Positions 7,425 to 16,497 of a stretch of DNA of 64,000 nt are shown piece after piece. The position numbers and the translations under genes are program-made. The stretch's first letter is position 1; each line of letters begins with the position of its first letter. A model generated the notes under the pieces. It was not told the origin of the DNA and did no database searches. It saw only the letters and a list, made by a program, of their open reading frames with translations. The stretch is from an uncultured Sphingomonadaceae bacterium (GTDB taxonomy: Bacteria; Pseudomonadota; Alphaproteobacteria; Sphingomonadales; Sphingomonadaceae): positions 124,001 to 188,000 of the forward strand of contig CANLQG010000004.1 in assembly GCA_947493195.1 (NCBI GenBank), read 5' to 3'.

Positions 7425-8243
7425 ATGACATCCTTTTACACCTCGCTGAACGGCCTGAAGAATTCGCAGACCGATCTCGGCACCATCGCCCACAACATCG
7501 CCAACGCGGAAACAACCGGCTTCAAGAAAAGCAGTGTGGAATTCGCCGACCTCGTCGCCAACGGTTCCGCCGCCAACCCGCGCCTGTCGCAGGGGCTTGG
7601 CGCAACGGTGGCAGGCGTGAACCAGAATTTCGGCCTTGGTGCGATCGAGCAGACCGGGCGTAGCCTGGACGTGGCCATCGACGGCGACGGCTTCTTCGCC
7701 ACGCGCAATCCCGATAGCGGGCAGGTGCTGTTCACCCGTAACGGCAGCTTCCAGATCGACGGCACCGGCACCCTCACCGATTTCTCGGGCAAGGCGCTGC
7801 AGGTGTTCGAAGTTGATGCCACGGGCAACGTGGTGAACCCCGGTGCCACCGTGGATGCCGTGGTGCCCACGACAAACGCTGCGGGCGCGGATCTTGCCAG
7901 CATCACCGTGCAGGGCAACGGCATGATCTATGCCGCCTATACCGATGGCGTCAGCGAGCCCGTCGCCCGCATGGCGCTGGCGAACTTCGCCGCCCCCACG
8001 GGGCTCAAGGCCGTCGGCTCCACCAACTGGGAAGCCACCGGGTTTTCCGGGACACCCGCGTTCGAGGCACCGGCAACGGGCCGCACCGGGCAGTTGCTGT
8101 CGGGCATGCTGGAGAAATCCAACGTGGATCTCGCCGAGGAAATGGTTGGGCTGATCACCGCCCAGCGCAATTTCCAGGCGAACGCCAAGGCCATCGATAC
8201 CGCCACCCAGTTCTCGCAGACCATCATCAACCTGCGCAGCTGA
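7425..8243 (+). CDS. flgE: flagellar hook protein FlgE, short form
   Basis: The 272-residue axial protein has the N-terminal motif IAHNIANAETTGFKKSSVEF and a C-terminal helix ending in TQFSQTIINLRS. The FlgE beta core (LDVAIDGDGFFATR) is visible. It is much shorter than the roughly 400 residues of enterobacterial FlgE, so the surface-exposed variable domain seems to be missing. The assignment as FlgE rather than a rod protein rests on position directly after flgD and before flgF/flgG. The ribosome site is GAGG. Confidence 0.88.
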   Translation: MTSFYTSLNGLKNSQTDLGTIAHNIANAETTGFKKSSVEFADLVANGSAANPRLSQGLGATVAGVNQNFGLGAIEQTGRSLDVAIDGDGFFATRNPDSGQVLFTRNGSFQIDGTGTLTDFSGKALQVFEVDATGNVVNPGATVDAVVPTTNAAGADLASITVQGNGMIYAAYTDGVSEPVARMALANFAAPTGLKAVGSTNWEATGFSGTPAFEAPATGRTGQLLSGMLEKSNVDLAEEMVGLITAQRNFQANAKAIDTATQFSQTIINLRS

Positions 8244-8268
8244 CCGCTCTAGCTGAGGAGCCCTTGCC

Positions 8269-9009
8269 ATGGACCGCATGATCTACACCGCGCTGACCGG
8301 CATGGACGCGGCGATGACGCGCCAGCGCGCCGTCGCCAGCAACCTTGCCAATGCCAACACGCCGGGCTTCCGCGCCGAAACCTTCGCCACCATGCCGTGG
8401 CACCTGAAGGCAGAGAGCATGGACGTGCGCGGCTATGCGCAAGGCGCGGTGCGCGGGGCGGACCTGTCGCAAGGCGAAGTCACCCGCACCGGGCGCGCCC
8501 TGGACGTAGCGGTAAATGGCGAGGCGCTGATCGCTTTCCAGACCCCGGCGGGAGAGGAAGTCTATTCCCGCCGCGGCGACATGGAAGTGGACGCCGCCGG
8601 ACGCCTTATCAACGGCGAGGGATTGCAGGCGATGGGCACCAACGGGCCAATCACCGTGCCGCCGGGCTGGCGCGTCAGCTTCGGCAGCGATGGCACAGTC
8701 TTCGCCGCCGATCCCGCCGCTCCGGATGCGCAAGCGGAAGAAGTCGCCCGGCTCAACCTCGTCAGCCCGGCTGGCAGCGCCGTGGTGAAGGATCTCGACA
8801 ACCAGCTGCGCGTGCGCGGCGGCGGCATTTTGCCCAACGATCCCGAAGCGCAGATCGTCACCGGCGCGCTGGAGGCAAGCAACGTCGATGCTTCCGGAAC
8901 GCTGGTCGAGATGATTGAGGCGCAGCGCAGTTTCGAGCGGCGCGTGCAGATCATCTCCACCGCCGAACAGCTCGACCAGTCCAGCGCCAGCCTGATGTCG
9001 CTGCGCTGA
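8269..9009 (+). CDS. flgF: flagellar proximal rod protein FlgF
   Basis: The 246-residue protein has the axial signature (VASNLANANTPGFRAETFAT) and the FlgF/FlgG core (RTGRALDVAVNGEALIAFQ). Its C-terminal helix is EMIEAQRSFERRVQIISTAE. FlgF is part of the proximal rod. It is in the axial operon, preceded by GAGGAG. Confidence 0.93.
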   Translation: MDRMIYTALTGMDAAMTRQRAVASNLANANTPGFRAETFATMPWHLKAESMDVRGYAQGAVRGADLSQGEVTRTGRALDVAVNGEALIAFQTPAGEEVYSRRGDMEVDAAGRLINGEGLQAMGTNGPITVPPGWRVSFGSDGTVFAADPAAPDAQAEEVARLNLVSPAGSAVVKDLDNQLRVRGGGILPNDPEAQIVTGALEASNVDASGTLVEMIEAQRSFERRVQIISTAEQLDQSSASLMSLR

Positions 9010-9034
9010 TTTCTGACCTGAAAGGACAAGACCC

Positions 9035-9823
9035 ATGCCAACATCCGCACTTCACGTCGCCCGCACGGGGCTGGAGGCGCAGGACACCCGGATGCGGGTG
9101 ATCGCCAACAACCTCGCCAACATCGGCACCACCGGCTTCAAGCGCGACCGCGCCAATTTCGAAACGCTCGCCTACGACGATGCCCGCGTGGCCGGACAGC
9201 GTTCCACCGGCGAAACCGCCTATGCCGTGGGCCTGAACCTCGGCACCGGTGTTTCCGTGCAGGGCACCACCCGCATCGACACGCAAGGTACCATGACCAC
9301 CACCGGCAATTCGCTGGACCTGGCGCTGGATGGCGACGGGTTCTTCGTGGTCGAGACTCCGGGTGGGCAGACGGCCTACACCCGCGCGGGCAACTTCACC
9401 CTCTCGGCAGAGGGCCAGCTCGTCACCGCGCAAGGCTATGCCCTGCAACCCGCGATCCAGGTGCCCGAGGGCGCGCAGTCGATCTCGGTTGGGCCGGACG
9501 GCACCGTTTCCGCCATGGTGCCCGGCGATGCCGCGCCTGCGGAACTGGGCCAGATCACCATTGCCAGCTTCGTCAATCCGGCGGGCCTGCAAGCGACCGG
9601 CAACAACCTGCTGCTGGAAACGGGCGCCAGCGGCGCCGCCGAAGTGGGCGTTCCGGGTGAGAACGGGCGCGGCCAGCTGCGGCAGGGAATGCTGGAGGCC
9701 AGCAACGTCAACGTGGTGGAGGAACTGGTCGAGATGATCGAGGCGCAGCGCGCCTATGAGATCAATTCCAAGATGATCAGCGCGGTCGACGAAATGCTGC
9801 GCAACGCCAACCAGACGCTGTGA
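9035..9823 (+). CDS. flgG: flagellar distal rod protein FlgG
   Basis: The 262-residue protein has the FlgG-typical opening (MRVIANNLANIGTTGFKRDR), the core LDLALDGDGFFVVETPGGQT, and the C-terminal helix EMIEAQRAYEINSKMISAVD. It forms the distal rod passing through the P and L rings. Size and motifs match the family fully. The ribosome site is AAAGGA. Confidence 0.96.
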   Translation: MPTSALHVARTGLEAQDTRMRVIANNLANIGTTGFKRDRANFETLAYDDARVAGQRSTGETAYAVGLNLGTGVSVQGTTRIDTQGTMTTTGNSLDLALDGDGFFVVETPGGQTAYTRAGNFTLSAEGQLVTAQGYALQPAIQVPEGAQSISVGPDGTVSAMVPGDAAPAELGQITIASFVNPAGLQATGNNLLLETGASGAAEVGVPGENGRGQLRQGMLEASNVNVVEELVEMIEAQRAYEINSKMISAVDEMLRNANQTL

Positions 9824-9831
9824 GGGCCACG

Positions 9832-10491
9832 ATGAACCGCGCCATAGCCACGGGCCTGATGGCCCTATCCCTTTCGGCCTGCGGCATGGAAGGCGGCAGG
9901 CCAGCCCCCGGCTTTTCCGCCAGCCTACCGCTGCCACCGCCCGTGCCCGTGCCGCACAACGGCGCGATATACCAAGCCGCGAACGGTTACGCTGCGCTGC
10001 ATGAGGGCACGCGGGCGCGCCGAGTGGGCGACCTTGTTACCGTGATCCTTGTCGAAAGCGTCAGCACCAACAAGACCACCAGCGCCACGACCGGACGCGA
10101 TGGCAGCGCCTCGATCACGCCGCCCAGCGCAGGTCCGCTCGATTTCCTCAACCCCGATGCCCTTAATGCAGCGTCGCAATCGTCGTTCAATGGTTCGGGC
10201 ACGGCCAGCCAGCGCAGCCAGCTCAACGGTGCGATTTCGGTGACGATTTCCGAGGTACGCCCCAATGGCACCGCGCTGGTGGTGGGAGAACGCAACATGC
10301 GATTGAGCCAGGGCGATGAATGGGTGCAGTTCGCAGGGATCCTGAGACTGGCCGATATCGACGTCGACAACCGAATCCTTTCCACCCGCATTGCCGATGC
10401 CCAGATCATCTATGGCGGGCAGGGCGCGATCCAGCAGGCCAGCCGCCCCGGATGGCTGGGCCGCTTCTTCAATATAGTGAGCCCGTTCTGA
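9832..10491 (+). CDS. flgH: flagellar L-ring lipoprotein FlgH
   Basis: From ATG 9832 (GAGGG upstream) the protein has 219 residues. It begins with a lipoprotein signal whose lipobox is LSAC, the lipidated cysteine being residue 17. FlgH forms the L-ring in the outer membrane. The motifs RRVGDLVTVILVESVSTNK and ISEVRPNGTALVVGER are characteristic. An in-frame GTG at 9820 overlaps the flgG stop but would push the signal inward. Its stop shares one base with the flgI ATG (TGATG). Confidence 0.94.
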   Translation: MNRAIATGLMALSLSACGMEGGRPAPGFSASLPLPPPVPVPHNGAIYQAANGYAALHEGTRARRVGDLVTVILVESVSTNKTTSATTGRDGSASITPPSAGPLDFLNPDALNAASQSSFNGSGTASQRSQLNGAISVTISEVRPNGTALVVGERNMRLSQGDEWVQFAGILRLADIDVDNRILSTRIADAQIIYGGQGAIQQASRPGWLGRFFNIVSPF

Positions 10492-11585
10492 TGCGAATCC
10501 TCACTCTCCTCCTCGCGGCGCTGGCGATGTTCGTCGCCCTGCCCGCCCATGCCGAACGCGTGCGCGACCTCGGTACCTTCGACGGCGTGCGACCCAACCA
10601 ACTGACCGGCTACGGCATCGTGGTAGGGCTGGACGGTTCGGGCGACGACAACTTCGAATACGTGACGCAGGCCATGCGCGGCGTTTCCGGTCGGCTGGGC
10701 CTTACCCTGCCGCCTGGCGTTTCGCCGGGGCTGAAGAACGCCGCCGCCGTGATCGTCACCGCCGAATTGCCAGCTTTCGCGAAGCCGGGGCAGACGATCG
10801 ACGTGACCGTTTCCACCATCGGCCGCGCCGACAGCCTTCGCGGCGGGTCGCTGGTACTTTCCCCTCTCTACGGCGCGGACGGCCAGGTCTATGCCATGGC
10901 GCAGGGCAACCTTGCCGTGGGCGGCCTCGGCGTATCGGGCCGCGACGGCTCGCAGGTCACCGTCAACGTACCGACCGTTGGCCGCATCGCCGATGGCGCG
11001 ACGGTGGAACGCAGCGTTGCCACCGGCTTCGACAGCCAGGGAGAGCTGCGCTTCAACCTGCACAACGCCGATTTCCAGACCGCGAGCCGTATGCGCGATG
11101 CCATAAACTCCCGCTTTCCCGGCTCCACCCGCGTGGTGGACGGGGTAACGCTGTCCATCGTCATGCCGTTTGGCGGCGACGCCCGCAGCGAGATGATCGC
11201 GGCGATCGAGATGATCGACGTGACTCCCGCCGAAACGCCCGCCCGCGTGATCGTGAACAGCCGCACCGGTACCGTCGTCATCAACTCCGCCGTACGCCTG
11301 GCGCCTGCCGCGATCAGCCACGGACGGCTGGTGGTGAGGATCGAGGAAGACCCGCGGGTCATCCAGCCCGAGCCGTTCAGCCGCGGGGTGACCGCCGTGG
11401 AACAGGCCAGCGACATCAGTCTGCAGGGCGAGGAAACCCGCCTCGCCATGCTGCGCGGAGGGGCGAACCTGTCCGAAGTGGTGGACGCGCTGAACATGCT
11501 GGGCGTGGGCGCGGCGGACCTCGTCGTGATCCTCGAGGCGCTGAAGCAGGCGGGTGCGCTACAGGCCGAAATGGTGATCCTGTGA
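10491..11585 (+). CDS. flgI: flagellar P-ring protein FlgI
   Basis: The 364-residue periplasmic protein has a Sec signal (about residues 1-21, ending ALPAHA). Mature-protein motifs are diagnostic: NQLTGYGIVVGLDGSGDD near the N-terminus and LNMLGVGAADLVVILEALKQ at the C-terminus. It assembles the P-ring around the rod with help from FlgA. The ATG overlaps the flgH stop, and flgJ begins inside its last codon at GTG 11582. Confidence 0.96.
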   Translation: MRILTLLLAALAMFVALPAHAERVRDLGTFDGVRPNQLTGYGIVVGLDGSGDDNFEYVTQAMRGVSGRLGLTLPPGVSPGLKNAAAVIVTAELPAFAKPGQTIDVTVSTIGRADSLRGGSLVLSPLYGADGQVYAMAQGNLAVGGLGVSGRDGSQVTVNVPTVGRIADGATVERSVATGFDSQGELRFNLHNADFQTASRMRDAINSRFPGSTRVVDGVTLSIVMPFGGDARSEMIAAIEMIDVTPAETPARVIVNSRTGTVVINSAVRLAPAAISHGRLVVRIEEDPRVIQPEPFSRGVTAVEQASDISLQGEETRLAMLRGGANLSEVVDALNMLGVGAADLVVILEALKQAGALQAEMVIL

Positions 11586-11878
11586 CCGCCATCCTGCCCA
11601 CCAGTCCGATGCAGGCGCATAGCCAAGCGGCAAACCCGCGCCAGGACCTGCGCGAGGCAGCACAGGCGTTCGAGGCGATCTTCGTGCGCCAGTTGCTTGC
11701 CTCCGCCCGCGCCAGCGATTTCGGCGGCAGCGAGCTATTCGGCGGCCCCGGTTTAGAACAGTTCACAGCCATGCGGGACGAGCATTTCGCCGAGATCGCA
11801 TCGAAGCAGGGCACCTTCGGCCTTGCGGCTTCCATCGAACGCCAGCTTGTCGCTTTCGTAGAGAACGGGGGCAGCTAG
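11582..11878 (+). CDS. flgJ: FlgJ rod-capping domain protein (no muramidase domain)
   Basis: The 98-residue protein contains only the rod-binding N-terminal domain of FlgJ (AAQAFEAIFVRQLLASARAS, ending GLAASIERQLVAF). The C-terminal glucosaminidase domain of enterobacterial FlgJ is absent, as is common in alphaproteobacteria. The start is GTG 11582, overlapping the flgI stop by GTGA. The peptidoglycan-cleaving function may be supplied by the transglycosylase at 2885-3727. Confidence 0.88.
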   Translation: MTAILPTSPMQAHSQAANPRQDLREAAQAFEAIFVRQLLASARASDFGGSELFGGPGLEQFTAMRDEHFAEIASKQGTFGLAASIERQLVAFVENGGS

Positions 11879-11881
11879 CCC

Positions 11882-13207
11882 ATGTCGAACCTGCTCAACA
11901 TCGGCAAGAGCGGTGCAATGGCCGCGCGCGCTGCGCTAGACCTGACCGCGCAGAACATCGCCAATGCCGGCAACCCGGACTACGCGCGCCGCACGCTGGC
12001 AATGGCCGAAGTGGCCGCCACCAGCGGTATCGGCGTGGAACCGGGCACTGCGCTTTCGGGCGTGCGGGTGGACCGGGTGCTGCGGTCGGACTCGCTGTTC
12101 CTCCAGAACGAGGCGCGCCGCACTTCGGGCGATGTCGCTCGCGCCGATGCGGAGCTTTCCGGCCTGACCCACGCCGAAAGCGCCATCGAGCAGGCCGGCA
12201 TGTACGGCGCGATTGTCGATTTCGAGGCCAGCCTCTCCCGCCTTGTCGCCGATCCGCTGGGCGGCGCCCTTCGCGCGGCCGTGCTGGAAGACGGGCGGCG
12301 ACTTGCCGAGACATTCCACGTCGCCAGCAGTGCGCTGGATGTTGCCGAAAGCGACGCGCGGCTGAAAATTGAGGCAGGCGTGGAACGCGTCAACCTGCTC
12401 GCCGCCGAACTGGCGCGCACCAACGTGGGCATCGCCCGCGCCCAACCGGGCACCAGCGGCATGGCCGTGCTGCACGACCAGCGCGATGCCCTGCTGCGCG
12501 ACATGGCCGAACTGACCGGCGGCAAGGCCAGTTTCGACAATCTTGGCCGCGCCTCGATGACGCTGGGCGGTGAGGTTCTGGTGCAGGGCACACAGTCCTT
12601 CGCAGTCGCCGCCAGCACGAACACCGATGGCAGAGTTGCCTTCTCGCTCGGCGGAAATGGGGTGACACTCAATTCGGGCAGTCTGCTCGGCGGATCGCAG
12701 GCGATGCAGGCCATCGGTAGCCTGCAGGACCAACTGGACGATCTTGCCGCGAAAGTGATGGACGCGCTCAACACCGCGCAAACGGAAGGAACCGCGCCCG
12801 ATGGTTCGACCGGAAAGCCCTTCTTCAGCGGCACCGGCGCTGCCGACATGGCGCTTGCCCTTACCAGCGGCGGCCAGATTGCGACAGCGCCCGCAGGGGC
12901 GGCACCCGGCAGCCGCGATATTACCAACCTCCAGGCGCTGCGCGATGCGCTGGCGAACGGTGGCCCTGCCCAAAGCGCCGACGAGTTGCTGTTCGGCCTA
13001 TCCAGCGCCATCGCCGCGCGTTCCGTTACCCGCGATGCGCTGAGCACCATTGCCGCTACCGCGCAGGTGGCGCTTTCGAGCGAAACGGGTGTCGACCTCG
13101 ACCAGGAAGCGGGGAACCTGCTGCGCTACCAACAGGCGTTCCAGGCCAATGGCCGGGTCATCCAGGCCGCTGCCGATGTGTTCGACACCATTCTGGGTAT
13201 CGGCTGA
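11882..13207 (+). CDS. flgK: hook-filament junction protein FlgK
   Basis: The 441-residue protein shows the axial N-terminus (LTAQNIANAGNPDYARRTLA) and a C-terminal helix (GNLLRYQQAFQANGRVIQAA) typical of FlgK. FlgK is the first junction protein between hook and filament. It ends with TGATG, overlapping the flgL start. Confidence 0.93.
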   Translation: MSNLLNIGKSGAMAARAALDLTAQNIANAGNPDYARRTLAMAEVAATSGIGVEPGTALSGVRVDRVLRSDSLFLQNEARRTSGDVARADAELSGLTHAESAIEQAGMYGAIVDFEASLSRLVADPLGGALRAAVLEDGRRLAETFHVASSALDVAESDARLKIEAGVERVNLLAAELARTNVGIARAQPGTSGMAVLHDQRDALLRDMAELTGGKASFDNLGRASMTLGGEVLVQGTQSFAVAASTNTDGRVAFSLGGNGVTLNSGSLLGGSQAMQAIGSLQDQLDDLAAKVMDALNTAQTEGTAPDGSTGKPFFSGTGAADMALALTSGGQIATAPAGAAPGSRDITNLQALRDALANGGPAQSADELLFGLSSAIAARSVTRDALSTIAATAQVALSSETGVDLDQEAGNLLRYQQAFQANGRVIQAAADVFDTILGIG

Positions 13208-14124
13208 TGAGCGCCGTGACCAACTCCACCCTCGCCTTCTATTCGCGATCCCGCCTGCAGATGGGCGGCATCCGCGAGGAGGCTGAAACCCTGCAGGCGC
13301 GCCTTTCGACAGGCGAGCGACTGTCACGCGCGTCCGACGATCCGGTCGCCGCATCGCGCCTGCGCACGCTCCAGCGCGCCGAGCAACTGGGCAAGGTCGA
13401 TGCTGCCAATGCGCGCCGTGCCAGCGAGGACCTGCAGGTGACGGCAGGCAGCCTTGAATCGGTAGCTAACGATCTGGTGCGGGTGCGCGAACTGGCCGTG
13501 TGGGCCGCCACCGAGACCATCGGCGTTTCCGAACGCAACGCCATTGCAGCGGAGATCGACGACCTGCGCCTGCGGATACTCGATGCCGCGAACGCGCTCG
13601 ATTCCAGCGGCAACGCGGTGTTCGGCGGCGAAGGTAGCGGCTCGGCCTATGCGGTCGATGGGGGCGGCGCTGCCACCTACATCGGCACTGCTACCAGCAG
13701 CACCATCGACCTTGGCCAAGGGCAGAGCGTGACGCGCGGCTTCACCGGGCCGGAGGTCTTCGCCTTCACCGATGGCGGCACGGCGACCGACGTGTTCGCC
13801 CACCTTGCTGACTTCGCCGCGGCCATTCGCGGCGGGGCTGCCGATCCTGCCGCAGCCGCGCGCGATGCGATGGGCGGGCTGGACGAGGCGCTGGAAACCG
13901 TCACCCGCGCGCAGACCGTAACCGGAGCGCGCGTGGCATGGCTGGACGTGGTGCAGGACAGGCAGGTGGACCAGTCGTTCGCCCGCTCGCAGACGATCGC
14001 CGACACCGGCGGCGTCGATTTCGCGTCCACCGTCGCCGAATTGCAGCAGCTTCTCACGGTGCTGGAGGCCAGCCAGGCCAGCTTCTCGCGCCTTTCGAAC
14101 CTCAGCCTGTTCAACCAGATCTAA
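13207..14124 (+). CDS. flgL: hook-filament junction protein FlgL
   Basis: The 305-residue protein has the flagellin-like N-terminal helix (LQARLSTGERLSRASDDPVA) and C-terminal helix (LQQLLTVLEASQASFSRLSN). This is the expected pattern for the second junction protein. It follows flgK with a one-base overlap. Confidence 0.93.
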   Translation: MSAVTNSTLAFYSRSRLQMGGIREEAETLQARLSTGERLSRASDDPVAASRLRTLQRAEQLGKVDAANARRASEDLQVTAGSLESVANDLVRVRELAVWAATETIGVSERNAIAAEIDDLRLRILDAANALDSSGNAVFGGEGSGSAYAVDGGGAATYIGTATSSTIDLGQGQSVTRGFTGPEVFAFTDGGTATDVFAHLADFAAAIRGGAADPAAAARDAMGGLDEALETVTRAQTVTGARVAWLDVVQDRQVDQSFARSQTIADTGGVDFASTVAELQQLLTVLEASQASFSRLSNLSLFNQI

Positions 14125-14142
14125 CTACATCGGGGACCGATA

Positions 14143-15006
14143 ATGTTTGCAGCCGCCGGGATTGTCATCCTGCTTGTCATGGTGTTCGGCGGCTTCGTGA
14201 TCGCCGGCGGCTCCCTGGGGCCGGTGCTGAAAGCACTACCGCTCGAAATGATGATTATCGGCGGCGCCGCAATCGGCGCCACCGTCATCGGAAACTCCAT
14301 GCACGAGCTGAAGCTTCTCGGTTCCGGCATGAAGAAGGTGTTCGGCGGGCCGCGCTATTCGGATCAGGACCATATCGATGTCATCGCGCTGACAGCCAAG
14401 CTTATGAAGATGATGAAAACCGAAGGTCCCGTCGCGCTGGAAAGCCATGTCACCAACCCGCAGGAATCCGCGATCTTCGCTGAATACCCCGCATTGCTGG
14501 CGGACAAGGCGCTGACCAGCCTGATCTGCGACACGCTGACCCTGATCGTCGTATCTTCCGGCTCGCTGGATACCCATGCGGTGGAGGATGTGATGGACAA
14601 CGCCATCAAGAGCCACCTTCACGAGATGGAAGAACCCCAGCACGCCCTGCAATCGCTGGCCGATGCCTTGCCTGCACTGGGCATCGTGGCCGCCGTGCTG
14701 GGCGTGATCAAGACCATGGGCAGCATCGACGAACCGCCCAGTGTGCTTGGCGGCATGATCGGCTCTGCGCTGGTCGGCACGTTCCTGGGCGTATTGCTGG
14801 CCTACGGTTTCGTCGGCCCGATGGCCGGTCGCCTGAAACAGGTGAACGCGCACGACGCGCAGATCTATCACTCGGTAAAGCAGGTGCTGATCGCCAGCCT
14901 TCACGGCTATCCGCAGCCGCTGGTGGTGGAAAGCGCGCGTTCGGGCCTTCCGCCTGCACACCGCCCCGCGCTGACAGACCTGCTCGATACCCTCAGGGGC
15001 AAGTGA
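14143..15006 (+). CDS. motA: flagellar stator protein MotA
   Basis: The 287-residue membrane protein has two N-terminal segments, a long cytoplasmic domain, and two C-terminal segments. The MotA motifs are LPALGIVAAVLGVIKTMGSI and MIGSALVGTFLGVLLAYGFV. With MotB it forms the ion channel that drives rotation by pushing on FliG. motB begins 1 nt after its stop. This is the full-length stator, unlike the reduced pair at 5026-6092. Confidence 0.96.
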   Translation: MFAAAGIVILLVMVFGGFVIAGGSLGPVLKALPLEMMIIGGAAIGATVIGNSMHELKLLGSGMKKVFGGPRYSDQDHIDVIALTAKLMKMMKTEGPVALESHVTNPQESAIFAEYPALLADKALTSLICDTLTLIVVSSGSLDTHAVEDVMDNAIKSHLHEMEEPQHALQSLADALPALGIVAAVLGVIKTMGSIDEPPSVLGGMIGSALVGTFLGVLLAYGFVGPMAGRLKQVNAHDAQIYHSVKQVLIASLHGYPQPLVVESARSGLPPAHRPALTDLLDTLRGK

Positions 15007-15007
15007 C

Positions 15008-15919
15008 ATGGCCAGCGCCGCGCTGAAACCCGTGCCAGACGAACCGGCGGCGGCGACCCCGCCCGCGCCGATCATCGTGAAGAAAGTCATCGTCGCCGGC
15101 GGCGATGGCCACCACGGCGGCGCGTGGAAAGTGGCCTATGCCGACTTTGTTACCGCCATGATGGCTTTCTTCCTGCTGCTCTGGCTGCTGGGCTCCACCA
15201 CGGACGACCAGCGCAAGGGACTGGCCGACTATTTCACACCCACCCTTGTAAAAATGCGCGAACAGAGTGCGGGATCTGACGGAATGCTGGGCGGATCGTC
15301 GCTGGTGGATGCGGACAACTATCCCCACGCCGCCGGGCAAACAGGGACGCAGGCAATCACCATCCCGCGCGACACGCAGGGCGGCCCGACCGAAGGCGGC
15401 GCGCCCGATGCCGAACGTCGCCGCGCGGCCATCGCCAAACAGATTGCAGAAGCCATGGCAGAGCGCGCACGATTGCAGCGGCTGGTGCGGCAGGTGCGCG
15501 TGGTCGACACGCCCGAAGGCATTCGCATCGACCTTGTGGACGATGCCGACTTCTCGATGTTCCATCTGTCGTCCACCGTGCTGACAGAGGATGCGCGCGA
15601 GCTGCTGGGCATCATCGCCGAAGCCGTGGCTGCGCAGGACGGCCAGCTGGTGGTTCGCGGCCACACCGACGCCCTGCCCTGGCGCGCCGATATCGGCGGG
15701 GGCATGATCGCCAACAACTGGTCGCTATCCACCGGCCGGGCAGAGGCGACACGGCAGGAACTTCTCCGGTCCGGCCTGCCAGAGCGACGTTTCGACCGCA
15801 TCGAGGGGGTTGCCGATCGCGAACTGCTGATCCGCAACAATCCCGCCGATCCGCGCAACCGGCGCATGTCGATCCTGCTGCTGGAAGGCCGCACGCGGTC
15901 CGCAGGTCCCAAGTCCTGA
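15008..15919 (+). CDS. motB: flagellar stator protein MotB
   Basis: The 303-residue protein has one N-terminal membrane segment with the proton-binding aspartate (KVAYADFVTAMMAFFLLLWL). Its C-terminal OmpA-like peptidoglycan-binding domain shows VVRGHTDALPWR and NWSLSTGRAEATRQELL. A linker of about 100 residues separates them. It anchors the stator to the wall and pairs with the adjacent MotA. Confidence 0.95.
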   Translation: MASAALKPVPDEPAAATPPAPIIVKKVIVAGGDGHHGGAWKVAYADFVTAMMAFFLLLWLLGSTTDDQRKGLADYFTPTLVKMREQSAGSDGMLGGSSLVDADNYPHAAGQTGTQAITIPRDTQGGPTEGGAPDAERRRAAIAKQIAEAMAERARLQRLVRQVRVVDTPEGIRIDLVDDADFSMFHLSSTVLTEDARELLGIIAEAVAAQDGQLVVRGHTDALPWRADIGGGMIANNWSLSTGRAEATRQELLRSGLPERRFDRIEGVADRELLIRNNPADPRNRRMSILLLEGRTRSAGPKS

Positions 15920-16424
15920 AACGCAGGGCGTTCGCGCCTTACCGAACCCCGGCCACCGCGCAACCTGAGGCAGGAGTGCGGTCGTGATCGCACGCGGTCC
16001 TCGTCCGCAGAGCCAAGGCTGATCCCGGGACTGACACTGGGCGGATAGCCACTATGCGCGGGCTGCTTCCACCCTATCGGCTAACGCTGGCTGCAACGCC
16101 GCTGCCCGATCGCTGGTCCTGTCCCCGTGAACCGGTCAGCTCGGCAGCGGCATTGGCAGACCCGCCACAGGATGGCCCGCCTGACCATCGGCAAGACGTG
16201 CCTTGGATGACAGGCGTACAGCCGCGAGAGACAGTCGATGGGGATGAGGTTTGCTTAGATGCCCCAAGCCTGCGTACCGATGCCAGCGCGGGAGGCTAGC
16301 CTTGCGTCATCAGATTGGAACCCCGGTCCGACCGTCCTGACTATGGAACCACCAGTGCTTGCAGGATAGCGCAGATACCAAGCCCTGCCGCTATCCCCGT
16401 CGTTCCGGATTATGAACTCGGCAC
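15920..16424. other. intergenic stretch between motB and the flagellin terminator
   Basis: About 500 nt without a recognisable gene. An 81-codon open frame on the plus strand (16054-16299) shows no familiar motif and no good ribosome site. I see no clear terminator for motB, only short GC-rich complementary segments near 15927-16000. No tRNA-like or repeat structure was noticed. Confidence 0.5.
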
Positions 16425-16462
16425 ACGAAAAACGGCCCGGAGCGGAGGTGCTCCGGGCCGTT
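16425..16462 (-). terminator. rho-independent terminator of the flagellin gene
   Basis: A perfect 13-bp stem (AACGGCCCGGAGC with GCTCCGGGCCGTT) around a 6-nt loop. On the minus strand it is followed by TTTTCG. It lies 35 nt downstream of the flagellin stop. It is the strongest intrinsic terminator I found in the window. Confidence 0.88.
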
Positions 16463-16497
16463 TCGGCAACGCCCTGTTCGGGTCGTCAGGGGGGACT

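Noticed and set aside
14130..14145. ACCGATAA just before motA resembling a FliA -10 element
   Set aside because: It overlaps the motA start codon and lacks a -35 partner at 14-15 nt; it also differs from the motif shared by flgM, fliC and fliD.
16054..16299. 81-codon open frame between motB and fliC
   Set aside because: No ribosome site, no motif, and composition does not resemble the flanking genes; kept only as an intergenic note.
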